A DNA stretch of 64,000 nt from Undaria pinnatifida (lineage: Eukaryota; Sar; Phaeophyceae; Laminariales; Alariaceae). The translations under genes and the position numbers were made by a program. Shown one piece after another: positions 11,142 to 23,030 of the stretch. The notes below the pieces were generated by a model. That model saw nothing but the letters and a program-made list of their open reading frames with translations. It made no database searches and had not been told where the DNA came from. How positions within the stretch are numbered: the stretch's first letter is position 1; every line of letters starts with the position of its first letter. The DNA is taken from assembly GCA_012845835.1 (NCBI GenBank), contig JABAKD010000028.1, positions 186,001 through 250,000 of the forward strand. The letters are read 5' to 3'.

Positions 11142-14100
11142 CTACCAAGCTGTACCGTACGCTCCTGCGCCACCTGCTCCCGCTCCCCCCTCCCCGGGCG
11201 GAATCTGCCCTCCGTAGTAGGAGTTCACCATAGCATCGCTTGTTGCTTCGTCCCGCTTCGTTTTTTTGTCGGGCTTTTCTCCTTTCACAGACTCGCGGTA
11301 CTTGGACAGATACATCTTGAGCGGCTCCACGTACTTTTCGAAGCCCAGCGTGCTCATCGCCCAGAGCATGTCTTCGCCGTTGATCGTCTTCCGTTTTTCC
11401 TGCTGACACTTGTCGCTCGCCTCAGAGGTGATGAAGCAGATGAACTCCGACACGCACTCCTGCGCGCAAGCAAACAAACAGCCGGCGGGGGGAGGTGGCC
11501 GAGATTTTTCGTGGGGGTTTAATCGACAGTTCGACGCAAGCAGATAGAAAGAGAACCGCTTCGACGAGCTCAAGCAAGTAGAGAGTACACGGGGGTATAA
11601 AAAAAAGGATGGACACGGCTGTCGGAGACTCTTATGACTGCTATTTTCCAACGCTAAGAAGTTGGGTCACGCCTTAGACCATCACGAGAGAAAGCGAGCC
11701 TGTTTCACATCTACAACCCCCCCCCCAAAAAAAACGGCGACCACTTTCGAGATGATGGCTGTTACGACCTCGCCCCCAAGACGCACACAGCTGTTGACAA
11801 CTGTAACGAACATCATGTTGTCGCTTTTTTGCGGGAATTTCTTGACTGATCTTCTAGAATCCTCCCCCCCCCCCCCCCCCGATAGCCAGCGATTATGTTC
11901 AACGACCGTTTTATGGCTGCTCGACACGAGGAAGGATGCTGTGAAAAAAAACGACTTCATAGAATTTTCTTGCTTGCAGAAGGACGATCGAACGATGACG
12001 TCGGGGTGGCAAGGGGCACCATTTTTCAGGAGATAAAACCGGGAGCTGGTTTCAAAACCGGCGATTTCGTTGAAGAAAAGTTTTTTCGGAGGCTACCGTA
12101 GAACGACAATTTTGTCGCTGGCCTCGGAGGTGACCCATGTGGAAGAAGACGATCTCCCACAGGCATTCCTGCCAAGGCAAGCAAGCAATCAGTATTTCGG
12201 ACATTTTCATCGGGAGGGTTACGAACCGCTCGACACAAGAAAAGTAGGGAGGGCGCTGTAACCAAAGCCATGGGACGGATGCTGTTGTTGGGGATTCTGT
12301 GACGGGCTGCCGTTTTTTTAACCCGAACTTGTTGTTGGGTCGCGTTTCAGATTACCACGCGAGCCCCTGTTCGTCTAATTTTGAACCACGGCGAAGTTGG
12401 GCCACGTTTTAGATGACTGTTGTACAAGCGAACGCGAGCCTGTTTCTCTAATTTGACCACGGCGCCCCATACAATAAGGAACCGTGTCGAGCTGTTCGAC
12501 GCGCCCGGCGACCTACCTCCTACACGCAGACGAGTTGATGACAACTGGTCAGTAGAGCCATTCCGCGGCAGAGGCGCAGCAGAAGGTTCTAAAGAATTTT
12601 CTGAGCTCTCTCCTAACATGAGGAGCTACTCGTTGCTCAATTTTTTTGTCTTCACCCGAAACATGACTTGGAAGGCGTTCGTTCGCGCAACCCATGAGAC
12701 GTGCCACGATAGAGGAGTGTGTGTGCACCACTTTTTTTTTTTTTTTTTTCTGGGGTTTCCCCAATTCGGGAGCTTAAGCCCCCCCCCCCAAAAAAAAACG
12801 ATTTCTAGTTTTGTCCGTGAGGTATCAAGTCACTCGCCGGCGCGAGTATGTTAGCTCGAGCCCGGTTGGAAAAACGGGGGAGCACCCCCTACCGCTCCTT
12901 TGGGGTAAAGGACGCGTGTTACAATAGAGGTGCACCACTTTTTTTCTTAATACTACCCCTCAGTTTTGGGAGCTTAACACCTCTCCCACAAACTGATTTT
13001 CGGACGAAATAAAGCTGCTGCCGGACGAAAACAAATCCATCCCATCCCAAGGCCTAGGTACACAACGAGAATCAGGCAAAAATAAGGATTATTATTTATT
13101 TTTTTTCCGACGACTTTTGGGTTAAGGAGCCCCTTCGTTCAGAAAAACAATTTCAGGCGAAAGGTGCTACGTCCTCTATCGTACCACGCGTCACGGGTAA
13201 ACGCTGAATCCTATGCACGACGCATTCTACGATAGGAATATTAAGGTAAACCACTTTTGGCGGAACTTTTTCCTGGATGACGGGGCTCCTTAACCCCTTT
13301 AGAGCCCCCAAATCCCTCCCTATGTATAATACTAACTTCAAGTAAATTTTTCCCCAAAAAGGGTTTCCAGTTGTAAAGGCGTGAACCCAAAATCGTCGGG
13401 AAATAGCAGGCCGTTTTTTTTTCATGGTTCTCGTGTTGTGTTCCTACGTCGTGGGATTTTTCATCCGGTATCAGTTTTATTTTTATCTAAATCAGTTTTG
13501 GGAGAGGTCTTAAGCCGCCAAATTGAGGAGCGCCTCATAAAAAAAGTGGTGCACCTCTGCCGTAGCACGCGTCGCACGACGAAAATGAAGCATGTATACC
13601 TGACAGCGGTAAAGGGAAGACACCTGGGTGCCCGCGCCTTGTCCAGAAGGCCGCTAAGGGCAATCGCGCTCACGGGTTGATGGGCAGGGAAGCAAAAAGT
13701 GCCGACTAACAAAAAAATGAAGGGTCTTAGTCGAAGAGTGTACTACAACAGTAGTGCGAGCGTGCGGGCTCTACCATTGGCTTGATGTTGACCGAGCAGA
13801 ACTACGCGCACGCACTTTTTAGTTTGTACTGTTTTCGTATATATGGTGCGTTCAGTGCTGCAAACAATTATCCACGCTGAAATGCCGCGAACACTGTTCC
13901 CCAAACCTGTCTGTGTGCAGATTCTGACGGAGCAGTAACCTCTAACTTTGGGCCAGTCTCAAATTGCTTATAATGCGAGGCGGGGTGTGTGTCCTGCACA
14001 CAGGTCTGTGTTAAAAAAAAACGGTTATATTATAATTGTGGTAGGTTTCTTGCAAAGTCAGGCCATACTCTAATTTCTTAGTTCCCAAGTGTTATTGCGT

Positions 14101-15038
14101 GTCGTCACGTACTGCATACTTCCACGAAATCCGGACGGAATAGAAAAACATCGAACTCATAGCTGAAGCATTTAGACTAGGGTATTTTGATAAAATATGT
14201 AAACAGGTTCTAAAGCACGATGTAAAACGCTCATACTGATGGGACGGCGGGCAGCTGGGGTGGCGCCGTAGTTCGCACAGCAGGCGGAAGCTGCAACAGC
14301 AGGTACTCAGCTAAGCAGTAGCTACCTGGGCATGTTGGCAGTCTGCTGTGCTGTTTTATTGCGTGAGAGCGAAAGCCTGTGAATCGTCGCGGTTTAGTAT
14401 TCGAGTTCTGCGACGAAAACAGCACAGCAAAAAAATTTGTCCCTTGCATCTATCTGGTACGGTACTCGCACCGGTATCATCGTCCACTGCTTGCTGTGAT
14501 GTTGAAGTCTAATACAGACTACAGACAAACCTACGAACAGAACGTGCGAGAGAACGCCACCACCTCCCTTGTGGGCGATTTTTCGAGCTAATTTTCCGGG
14601 ACAACGGGGAAAGAGAGAGTGCATACGCCGAGCGATGCATCTGTATGGGAGGAATTATCTCGACGATGTCTTCCCAAAGCGCGTTAAATTTTTCGTCGTG
14701 CGTGCCATCCCCCTTTCTTTTGTGTTCGAGAAAATTGGCTCGGAAATTGTGGTTCACCCCACGATGCGTGATACCTCGATTATTCGTTGGCATTACTAAG
14801 TGCTTAGTAATAGTATCGTTAACAAAACCTAATAAACGCGTAGGCTGTGAGTTCAGTCAATTTAGGGTCGATATTTCATCTTCGCAAGCCAAGCTGGGGC
14901 GTGATACACCGGCCGCTCGTTTTACATATTACGGATGTATATTATCCTTTGATTGTATACGTCGTATGACTCCCATGTATGTTGAGCCAGGGTGAACATC
15001 AACAAGAGCAAGTTGTGTTTTCTACTACAACTACTACA

Positions 15039-15069
<31 letters not shown>

Positions 15070-18000
15070 ATACACGTACTTTCATCCCAAGGTGTAGAAT
15101 TTTTTTACGAATCGAGTCATTCCACCCCGGTAGGGGTTGCAGTTGTATGATTGGGCCAAAAAGTCCCCGGGCGATTGAGCTCCTCATGCGAGGAACTGCC
15201 GGTTAGACGCGCGCTACGATAGAGGTACGCCACTTTTTTTCTTAATACTACCCCTCAATTTGGGAGCTTAAGGCCTCTCTAACGCAGAAACTGATTTGGA
15301 GCCGAAATAAAGCTGCTGCCGGACGAAACAAGTTCATCCCATAGCCTAGGTACACAACGAGAATCAGGCAAAAATAAGGCTTATTTTTTATTTTTTTTCC
15401 GACGATTTTGGGTCAAGGAGCCCCTTCGTTCAGAAACATTTTCGCCAAATAAAGGTATACCTGCTATCGTAGCACGCGTCTTTAATCAAGTAATTCCACG
15501 AGGATGTTGTATTTTAGGACTAAGGCATAGACGCTTGGTCGGGTTGTGCGAACGAATTTGCCTTCGAAATCATTTTTGGAGTGAGAGATTGAGCTCTCCT
15601 CATGTGAAGAAGGGGGCTCGGGGACTGATGCTGCACCCCCCCCCTCCTCCCCCCCCCACGGTGGGATGGCTCACTACTACTATTACGAGAGCCGCCTTCG
15701 GGATGCGGTTGGCTTTAAATCCTACTAATATAGAAAAAGCTGTGGGGAAAGAAAATGGGCGAATGGTCGGCGCGGAAGATACCAGTGCATTATGGTGAGA
15801 TCGATCATTCGACTTCATGTTAGGTGCTAGTGCTGCTTCACGGCTTTATGGAAGGACATTCGATTTACATCGGAACGGCATCTACGCTATATTGTCGGAG
15901 GGCAAAAATAACAGTAGTGATTAATAGGGAGGTGTATCAAGTTGAAAAGGGGGGGGACAAAACTCTTGTGAAAACTCTTGGTGAAAGCTCTTGTGAAAAC
16001 TCCTGTGAAAACCCTTGGCAAACACCGGTGCTACGGTAGGAGGGGTGGATTACCCCCTTTTAGCCACTTTTTGTGCAGTGGCTCGGTGTCACCCGCGCGA
16101 GTGCCCTCCCCCCCCCCCATGTTCCGTGCGGCCACGGGCATTCGTGCTGTTTTTACATAATTGTCGGTGTTAATACGAAAAGGGATGGTTAGCTGCTACG
16201 CCAGCTGCAACAAAAAAATCGCCGAGAACGTATTTTTTGTCCGTGAGGTACACCGAGTCACTCGCGCGACTGGCTCAAATCAAGTAGTGAAAAACGGGAG
16301 TACCCCGCCCCCTGCGGCAGCCTTGATCTAAAAACGATTCGCCGACATCGCCCTTGTAACCGGGCAAGCAGCATCGACCAGCCCACACGCAAGGTTATAG
16401 CTTACTACTGCTGTGTAATCTGTTAAAATATTATACCACATGTGCTTCGTACCACGCAGCGTGCAAAGTCGAGTTCAACCATACAATCGGTCTCGTACTC
16501 ACCGCTGGAACGCTTTTCGATTTATATGTGTATAAAAAATTAGTAAATGTATTTTGTCGCCCTTCGACAAAATACCGTAGATCTATATATTATGCCGTTC
16601 CGGTACGAATCAATTCACGTATGAATCAGTATTAGTCTAGTGAAACACTGTTAAGAGGCTTAGTTTGGTAAACGGACTAATACCCCACTAATTCCTTAAC
16701 ATCACCCGGTGCAGCACAATCACCATGATGATACAAGTACTGTACCTGTCATGTACACGAGCCAAAATAGGCCTGCCCCGCGGGCAGATATCGGGAATGA
16801 GTTTTTTTTTCAAGTTTGTAACCTCCAGTTCCTGAGTTCGCCGCGTGTCGTCAACATGCCACACAGCAGTGCGCCACACTATATCATATGACACCTATCT
16901 ATGCCGGCGGCACACTCACCACGTGCGTATCTCAGCCCCGGGGAGAGGGGAGGACATGCGCACATCTCGACGAGAGAGCACAGAGCAAGAAGAGGATAAG
17001 AGCGGGGGCCTCAAGAGAAATCAGAAATGAGACGGAAAAAGAAGAGGAGGAACAAAAATGCTAAAAAAATAAAAGGGACGGTTATTACGGGCCATCTCCG
17101 CCACGAAGCAGTCCGCGCCGACGGAGTATTCACGTAGAGGCGTAGAGGGTGTCTCCTCTGTGCATAGTAGTGGGGTGAATATTGTCCTTACTAAAGTCAA
17201 AAGGGTGCGGAGATTCGAATCCTCCCGAGTGCATACTACCGTGTATAATGCTCACAAGGACTTTTTCTTGCGAAATATGTTGAGGAGCGTCGGAAAGCCC
17301 GAGAGAGTGTGAGTTAGCAAAACTCGAGGAAAATCGACGAGAGATCATAAAAAGCTGCAAAAACTGGGAATGAGTGCTGAATGAACCTTGTGCGCGATAC
17401 AAATGAAGGCTCGTATAATATTTAGCGCAAGAGCTTCCATCCGTAGAGAGTGCAGGGATCTGGCGTTTTGGATCCACGCTTTAGCTGTGTATTCCCTGGT
17501 AGTGAGTGAGATGGGCGCTCGAAGAGCTTTAGGATCAAGTGTGCACCGCACGACGCCTGATGCAGAACGCCAGATCTCACTCGTCGGTCTTCATTCGATC
17601 AATACAGGTGTGTGTGAGTGTGCCTTTGCATTATACATCAAGAGTAGAAGAGAGATCACTTCGGAGCAGTAGCGATCGACGTCCACCGCATGTTCCATCA
17701 TGACTCGACAGCAAAAAAAAACGTGCATCAGGCCTGGGCTGGACTCCGCTGGCCTGCCCACATATGTAACAAGAACTTGCGTACAAACCCGGTATAGCCC
17801 GAAGTAGCCCACTCCAGAAGTTAACTCACACTACGACTTTTTTTTTCTTTTCTTTTTTTCTTTTTTTTATCCTCCGGCGAATGGGGAAAAGTAAAGCTTT
17901 AGCTCCCCACACTTCCACGTATTTTCATACGCGTCGTGTGTCGATTTAACTCAGTTGCTTTCGCAGCCCAACGCTAGCTGGCGCACCCGTGGAGTCCCAT

Positions 18001-19637
18001 TGTAGGTATAGCGTAAGCTGTCCCTATCAGTGGTCTTCACACTACGACACTTACTGTTTCATGCATACTGAATTCTACAGATGTCTGGTTTTGTCCCCCC
18101 CAAATGCGGGTTATACAGTTTCCGTGCGCAGAACAAGGCTGAACGTCTCAGTCCTGTTGACCCTGGCATAAGCAGGTGAGTCACCGACCTGTATCCTTCA
18201 CGAGGGTATACACACCCCGTAACACTTCTTACTTGCGATCGAAGTATCACATACATGCAGCTTGCAAAGCTGAGTTTTGATCAAACAAGCCTTTTTGGTC
18301 GACCTCATACAGCTGAAGTGTATTTTGCATTTTCAAGTTTCAACCATTTAATCGGTTGTACTCACATCTGACTTTTTTTTTTTTTTTTCATCCTCCGGCG
18401 GATGGGGAAAAATAAAGCTTTAGCTCACCACACTTCCACGTATTTTCATACGCGTCGTGTGTCGATTTAACTCAGCTGCTTTCGCAGCCCAACGCTAGCT
18501 GGCACACCCTTCGGGTCCCATTGTAGGTATAGCGTAAGCTGTCCCTATCAGTGGTCTTCGTTACAACCCCGGCAGCGCAAGCTGACGTTTTTCAATTTTA
18601 GTAAAATAGACCGGGGGGGAAGAAGAGGTAAGACAGCAGTGACCACGGCTTGTCCAGAAAGGAGGTCGTTGCTGAGAGGGGGGAAATTTCATTTTTTTTA
18701 CGACGAGTTGAGCTGGAAAGTGTACAAAATGTAGACTAATGATGGTTGAAGACCAGTGTTAAAAACAACTTAAAAAAAGACATGAAATTTACAAGCTGGG
18801 GTTTTTTGGGGGCTATACCGTACTGTACTTACTGTGTCCGAATGACAAGTTTCGCAATAATATACACAAGGAAAAGGAACTGCATTTATTTACCACACGC
18901 ACGCAACACAGGACATGCATATATATATGATGCATAGACTGCATGGTGTGATGTGTAGAACTGTTGTACTGCGCCACACGTTCTCCCTCGTCGTCGGTCG
19001 TTGCTCAGAATGTTTTCTCAGCACATTGATTGTTCGCCAACAACGCAACGCAATGGCGACGCGCGTCTCGTTTTTTTTTCACTTAGTTGTAACCTTGGGG
19101 GGGTATGTGGCGGGAAAAAAAAATGAACAAACCTCCGCCCGCCGATATTTCCTGGGGCCAAAATCACTTTGTAAGGTGGGGCAATACAGGGCCGCACACA
19201 ACACTCATCATTGGAAAAGCCGACAAAAAAAATCGAGCCAATATGTCGTTCTCGACAATGAATCATCGGCAGATTGATGCAGATTGATGTTGATCTGACG
19301 AAGACGGACACCGGGGGTAGCCTATGCACGGACTTCTTCGCGTGGTCGCAGCTGGGGGCCAGGTATGTATAGTACGGTCGAGGGTAAGGTATACCTGGTA
19401 TAGAGAGGGGATGCTGCCTGGGTGTTGATTGAGACACGCGTGCTTGCTGTTGTTGTTATTGTTGTTGTCAATGAGGTGTCGTGTTCATATTTATCATACC
19501 TGAACAGTTTCCTTTGCGTCTTTGGCAATCTTGGCGTTGTCTGGAAGAGATTTCTTCATGATGCGGGAGATGTTGGCGATGGGCAAGAACCGGTCCTGTT
19601 CCCGCAACTCCTCCACGTCTTCGGCATACTCCGCCAT
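11142..19637 (-). CDS. NFYB: NF-YB/HAP3 CCAAT-binding factor subunit, copy B (two exons)
   Basis: Exon 1 is 19637-19500 (ATG in CACCATGG context, 46 codons) and exon 2 is 11459-11142 (105 codons plus TAG), giving 151 residues. The donor is CAG/GTATGA and the acceptor GCGCGCAG, phase 0, between TVQ and ECVSEF. Residues from about 12 to 98 match the NF-YB histone fold: [18 protein letters not shown], then [39 protein letters not shown] and [17 protein letters not shown] pairs with NF-YC, then NF-YA, to bind CCAAT promoters in the nucleus. The tail is charged ([11 protein letters not shown]) and then Gly/Ala-rich. Pairing exons across 8.0 kb of repeats is an inference from order, strand, phase and the parallel structure of copy A. 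A 77-bp tandem array begins about 20 bp past the stop. Confidence 0.85.
12108..12180 (-). pseudogene. Degenerate copy of the NF-YB exon 2 start with its acceptor
   Basis: Inside the NF-YB copy B intron, on the same strand and about 650 bp upstream of the real exon 2. After CTTGGCAG it reads GAATGCCTGTGGGAG, then ATCGTCTTCTTC and GGCCAGCGACAAA, matching the real GAGTGCGTGTCGGAG, TTCATCTGCTTC and GGCGAGCGACAAG. Translation keeps E-C-x-x-E-x-V-x-F but a small length change then breaks the frame. A decayed local duplicate exon is the simplest reading. Confidence 0.6.
12911..13192. mobile_element. MITE-1, 282 bp
   Basis: Begins GACGCGTGTTACAATAGAGG and ends CCTCTATCGTACCACGCGTC, clear inverted ends. 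Nearly collinear with the copy at 15206-15480 through GCTGCCGGACGAAA, GAGAATCAGGCAAAAATAAG and GGAGCCCCTTCGTTCAG. A related partial end lies at about 12697-12790. Confidence 0.85.
13219..13573. mobile_element. MITE-1, long variant, 355 bp
   Basis: Ends GACGCATTCTACGATAGG and GCCGTAGCACGCGTC. It carries an additional internal block (CCCCTTTAGAGCCCCCAAAT, CCCCAAAAAGGGTTTCCAG) that also recurs alone or in partial copies near 4365, 34860, 42905 and 61800. Confidence 0.78.
15206..15480. mobile_element. MITE-1, 275 bp
   Basis: GACGCGCGCTACGATAGAGG at the left and CTATCGTAGCACGCGTC at the right; TTA precedes and TTTAA follows. Target duplication is not certain. Confidence 0.85.
16028..16321. mobile_element. 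MITE-4 (TIR GCTACGGTAGG)
   Basis: Begins GGTGCTACGGTAGGAGGGGT and ends CCCCGCCCCCTGCGGCAGCC. Collinear with 53827-54112 through GTGGCTCGGTGTCAC, AGGGATGGTTA and GAGTCACTCGCGCGA. Confidence 0.72.
17150..17415 (+). repeat. tRNA-derived SINE (SINE-B)
   Basis: Box B GATTCGAATCC at 17213-17223 is followed by a body (GTGCATACT, GGACTTTTTCTTG, GAGTGTGAGTTAGCAAAACT, AATCGACGAG, GCGCGATA) shared with the copy at 63430. Box A is poorly preserved. Confidence 0.65.
17842..18045 (-). repeat. SINE-like poly(A) family (SINE-C)
   Basis: Minus-strand copy with an interrupted T-rich tail on the plus strand, then ATCCTCCGGCGAATGGGGAA and the CAACGCTAGCTGGCGCACCC block. About 90% alike by eye to the copy 530 bp further on. 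Confidence 0.8.
18373..18590 (-). repeat. SINE-like poly(A) family (SINE-C)
   Basis: Minus-strand copy with a 17-T run at its 3' end. It includes the 5' block CCCCGGCAGCGCAAGCTG seen only in the longer copies. Confidence 0.8.
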
Positions 19638-20162
19638 GGTGAGGTGTGCTTGTTGTGTCGGCGGTCGAAAGAGAGATCGACCCTTGTGTACGTCGATGGT
19701 ATGTAGCAGCTCTCTTCTTCTGCAACGAAACAGCGCCGACAGAAGATAGATGCGCACCCTCTGCTAACACTGCTTGCTGCTGCTGCTGTGTCGCTGTTTT
19801 GGGTGTGATGGTCGGGCGGGTTTTTGGTTTGTCTACAAGGAGGGGTTTCGCTACGTAACAATAGCGTTTTTATTGTTGGCATAAATAATTGCAAGCATGC
19901 CATCATTCATGTGCATCATCATGCCATGCGTCATGGGTGGTTGTGGAATGTGACCGGGGGTATATAAATCCCGTCGACAGATTGTTCGTGGTGTAAGGTA
20001 TAGGGTCAGAAGAAGAAGAAGGTGCACACGCGGGTCCACCGCCGGACAGCAGCAACCAATCAATATACCCGCGCCCTGGCAAATAAATGGTTGTGGTTGG
20101 AGTGAGATGGTTTATTAGTTGCCGGCAGCGATCAAGGCGCCGGCATAGGCGGGTGGTCGTGT

Positions 20163-20166
<4 letters not shown>

Positions 20167-20202
<36 letters not shown>

Positions 20203-20402
20203 CCTCCGGCGGATGGGGAAAAATAAAGCTTTAGCTCACCACACTTCCGCGTATTTTCATACGCGTCGTGTGTCGATTTAACTCAGTTGCTTTCGCAGCC
20301 CAACGCTAGCTGGCGCACCCTTCGAGTCCCATTGTAGGTATAGCGTAAGCTGTCCCTATCATTGGTCCTCGTTACAACCCCGGCAGCGCAAGCTGCCGTT
20401 GT
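20167..20402 (-). repeat. SINE-like poly(A) family (SINE-C), longest copy
   Basis: Minus strand; a T run of over 30 gives the tail, which points to a fairly recent copy. The 5' end has the small hairpin GGCAGC-TTGC-GCTGCC. The body has no convincing internal tRNA A and B boxes in the right spacing, though CCCTTCGAGTCCC on the opposite strand looks like a box B. Confidence 0.85.
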
Positions 20403-22600
20403 ATACGGGTCGTTGCGGAACTAACTGTGTGTGGCGGTACCACGATGACCAACCACGTACGTGCAGTAATTACCGCATGCCACCTGGAGCCATTATTATT
20501 GCCGTACTCTGTGTAGTCTATGTACGATAGATAGATAGCTATGCTGTTTTTTTATACGATGATACGCGCATAGATCAAAGCACTTCTAGTCTACTTTAAC
20601 TAGTCAGTAGTGTAATCTATAGTCTATGTATAGGCTACACCTGGTATCATACCGTGATTCCCTGTATAGACTACCCCATCTAGTCTATAATATTATTTGT
20701 ACCAGGCTCTGTCGGTACATACATGGTATCACTTTTCCTGACCCAGTACAACACGTACGTGCGTAGTACTTGTGCTGCTGCACTCATCATTTTTTTCATA
20801 TTATACTCGTACATCACAGATCACAGCACTGACAGCGAGCAGTTGTGTTCATGTTCACTACCACTACTACTGTTGTTTTTTTGTACCCCGAGACTGCTCG
20901 GTTGACCTCTGCGGGTCTGCGCAACATTGATCAACGCAACAAACAGCCCGCTCGAGAGCCTTTGAAGATTTTCCGGGCTGCTCACAGCTCCTCTCTGCTT
21001 CTCTCTATGCTCTATAAGTAAGTAGTCTACGCGGTTCGGGTCCGTTCGGTAGTTGTTCGGGTCAGTTCGTTCGGTGACCGGACAGAACCATAGGATTTTC
21101 AATGACGAACAAAATATCCGATCCACGGATCTGAATCTTTGCATCTATGTGTGTACTCATTGTACGGTTCTGAACCGGCTCGATCGAACCGCGAACCGTA
21201 AATAATAATAACATGATAAAATAATCGATCGGATGAATCTCAAATCTGAACCGAACCGTAGAGAACAAGGCGCGGGTTTAAAAAAATAGATCCGAGAAAC
21301 AAACAAACAAACGTGGTTGGTCGAAGGTTCGCATACCTTCCTCCTCCGCGGAACGGTCGAGATGAGTCGCGGTTTTTGTGTCATTTTCTATATATTCTCC
21401 ATATTGTTGTTGTTCTCACATTAACTCGCATAATCAAGTGCGTGGTCCATATATTAATCGGGGTTGTCTATCTGTCATACGAAGTATGACCAAAACTCTG
21501 CATGAACGTGTCCGTTTTTTGTTGTCCGTCCGACGAGGAACTAACAGCGCACTTCGCAGCCAGCCGTGACACTGCTGTGCGCTGGTTTGCAGCAAGCGAA
21601 GTAGTAGCAAAGGTAGGTGTGGCGGAATCAGGGCGAAAATGAGGACGGGCGAGATGCCGGGCAGGAACCAATACCATCGCCCCTGAAGGGCCATGGCAGT
21701 GTTGGTGTTCCGTCGATTCCATATAATGAGCAGCATTTATGTGCTCTGCCTCTCTGCTACGAACAACGCTGCAAATATGTACCAGGTATAGTCTAGACTA
21801 TATATTATGTGGTATGTTTTTTTCGAAACGATAACAACACGATGCAATAGTCTGTGTCGACAGTAATTTCGAGTATCCTTGGACAAGTTGCATGCAACAA
21901 CAAACAGCAGACTATAGAAAATTCGATTTGACTCGTTTTAAGCGCTTGGGGGCAACGGTTGTCATCCATTTTTCAGCGCTTACTGTTGACGTCAAGTATC
22001 GTTCAAAAATTATGATATGTCGTCATCGAGAACCCACAACAAGAAGAGACGGAAGGGACATTTTGGAGATTGTTCTCATCGTTGTCTCCAGCTCGAGATA
22101 TTTAGACTATGTGCGTATGCTGTCCCTGGCCTCGACTCATGCGCGTGTTGCGTTGTGGGCAGGACAAAAGATGCGCCGCGAGGTGCACCGAGCTAGCGGC
22201 AAATCGCCTTTTAAAGGAGTTCGGGGTGTGTTTTAGCAATGAGAGTCATCATGGTGTTGGGCGCTAATCGCTAAACCTTCGACGGGTGTCGGCAAGGGTC
22301 GACGTCGACAAGAACACCAGAATACTGATCTGATGGTATCAAGGCGCTCTATGGGGATAGGCTCGCATGATTTATGATTAGAGCTGAGATATACACGTAC
22401 ACATTTTTTGTAGCCATTTCTTCGCTTCAACTTCAAGCGGTTTCCACCCAAGAACGACCTACAACACGTTCCGTTCGACACCGCGCTCCACCCCCCGACA
22501 TCTCTACGACAAAGCTTTTACATACAATAGATGAGCCGGCTTTGTTGGAGCTTCGGCCGGCGGCAACCCAACACCCTTGCGAGAAAAACACTACTCGCTA

Positions 22601-22774
22601 CAGTAGGGGTCCCTCTATAGTGCCGGTTGCCCGCTATAGTGCCTGTGAAATCGCTTTGCACAGATGAGCACAACCAGTAGTGGCCGCAAGCAGCGTAGTA
22701 CCGGTTGCCGCCACAGTGCCTGTATATTTCCGGTTGGCACAAACCGGCGCAATACAGGGATCACTACCGTACTG
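22601..22774. mobile_element. MITE-2, 174 bp
   Basis: Ends CAGTAGGGGTCCCTCTATAG and AATACAGGGATCACTACCGT/ACTG. The interior holds GCCTGTGAAATCGCTT and GGTTGCCGCCACAGTGCC. Confidence 0.78.
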
Positions 22775-22804
22775 CTGCAGTCCGCGTTTGGTAAGCCTCT
22801 GCCG

Positions 22805-22835
22805 CCTTTCAACAGGCATTCCTGCGCGCACACAC
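22805..22835 (-). pseudogene. Possible short relic of the NF-YB exon 2 acceptor
   Basis: On the minus strand, TGCGCGCAG is followed by GAATGCCTGTTG, like the exon 2 starts (GCGCGCAG / GAGTGCGTGTCG) and sharing GAATGCCTGT with the 12168 relic. It is only about 25 bases and lies 3' of copy A exon 2, so chance is possible. Confidence 0.3.
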
Positions 22836-23030
22836 TTTATCCGCTATCTTGACCCATTAAGGCGGGCAACAAATGAGTACGCACCCTCCCCCCCCACCCC
22901 CCTAGGAATCTCCACTGCGGTTTTCTACGTGGTCCCGTTGAGTCGTAGCTCTATTTACCAGAGAACACGCAGATTTCCTACTCGATGCCACAAAACATGG
23001 ACAAACAGCTTCCGCGCACGTTCCCCCCCG

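Larger units (their letters stand above)
11460..19499 (-). other. Intron of NF-YB copy B (8.0 kb)
   Basis: Filled with MITE-1, MITE-4, SINE-B, SINE-C and simple repeats, including (ACT)n at 15025-15069 and a C-run at 11863-11880. Apart from the decayed exon 2 copy at 12108-12180, nothing looks coding. Confidence 0.65.
19638..23030. other. Spacer between the two NF-YB genes (3.4 kb)
   Basis: Contains SINE-C, MITE-2, an AT-rich tract with repeated TAGTCTA (20590-20690) and a GAACCG/CGGTTC-rich stretch at 21030-21260. No gene was recognised. Confidence 0.6.

Noticed and set aside
11662..12271. Several overlapping frames on both strands
   Set aside because: Low-complexity C/A runs and repeat fragments in the NF-YB intron; no splice-consistent coding unit apart from the exon relic.
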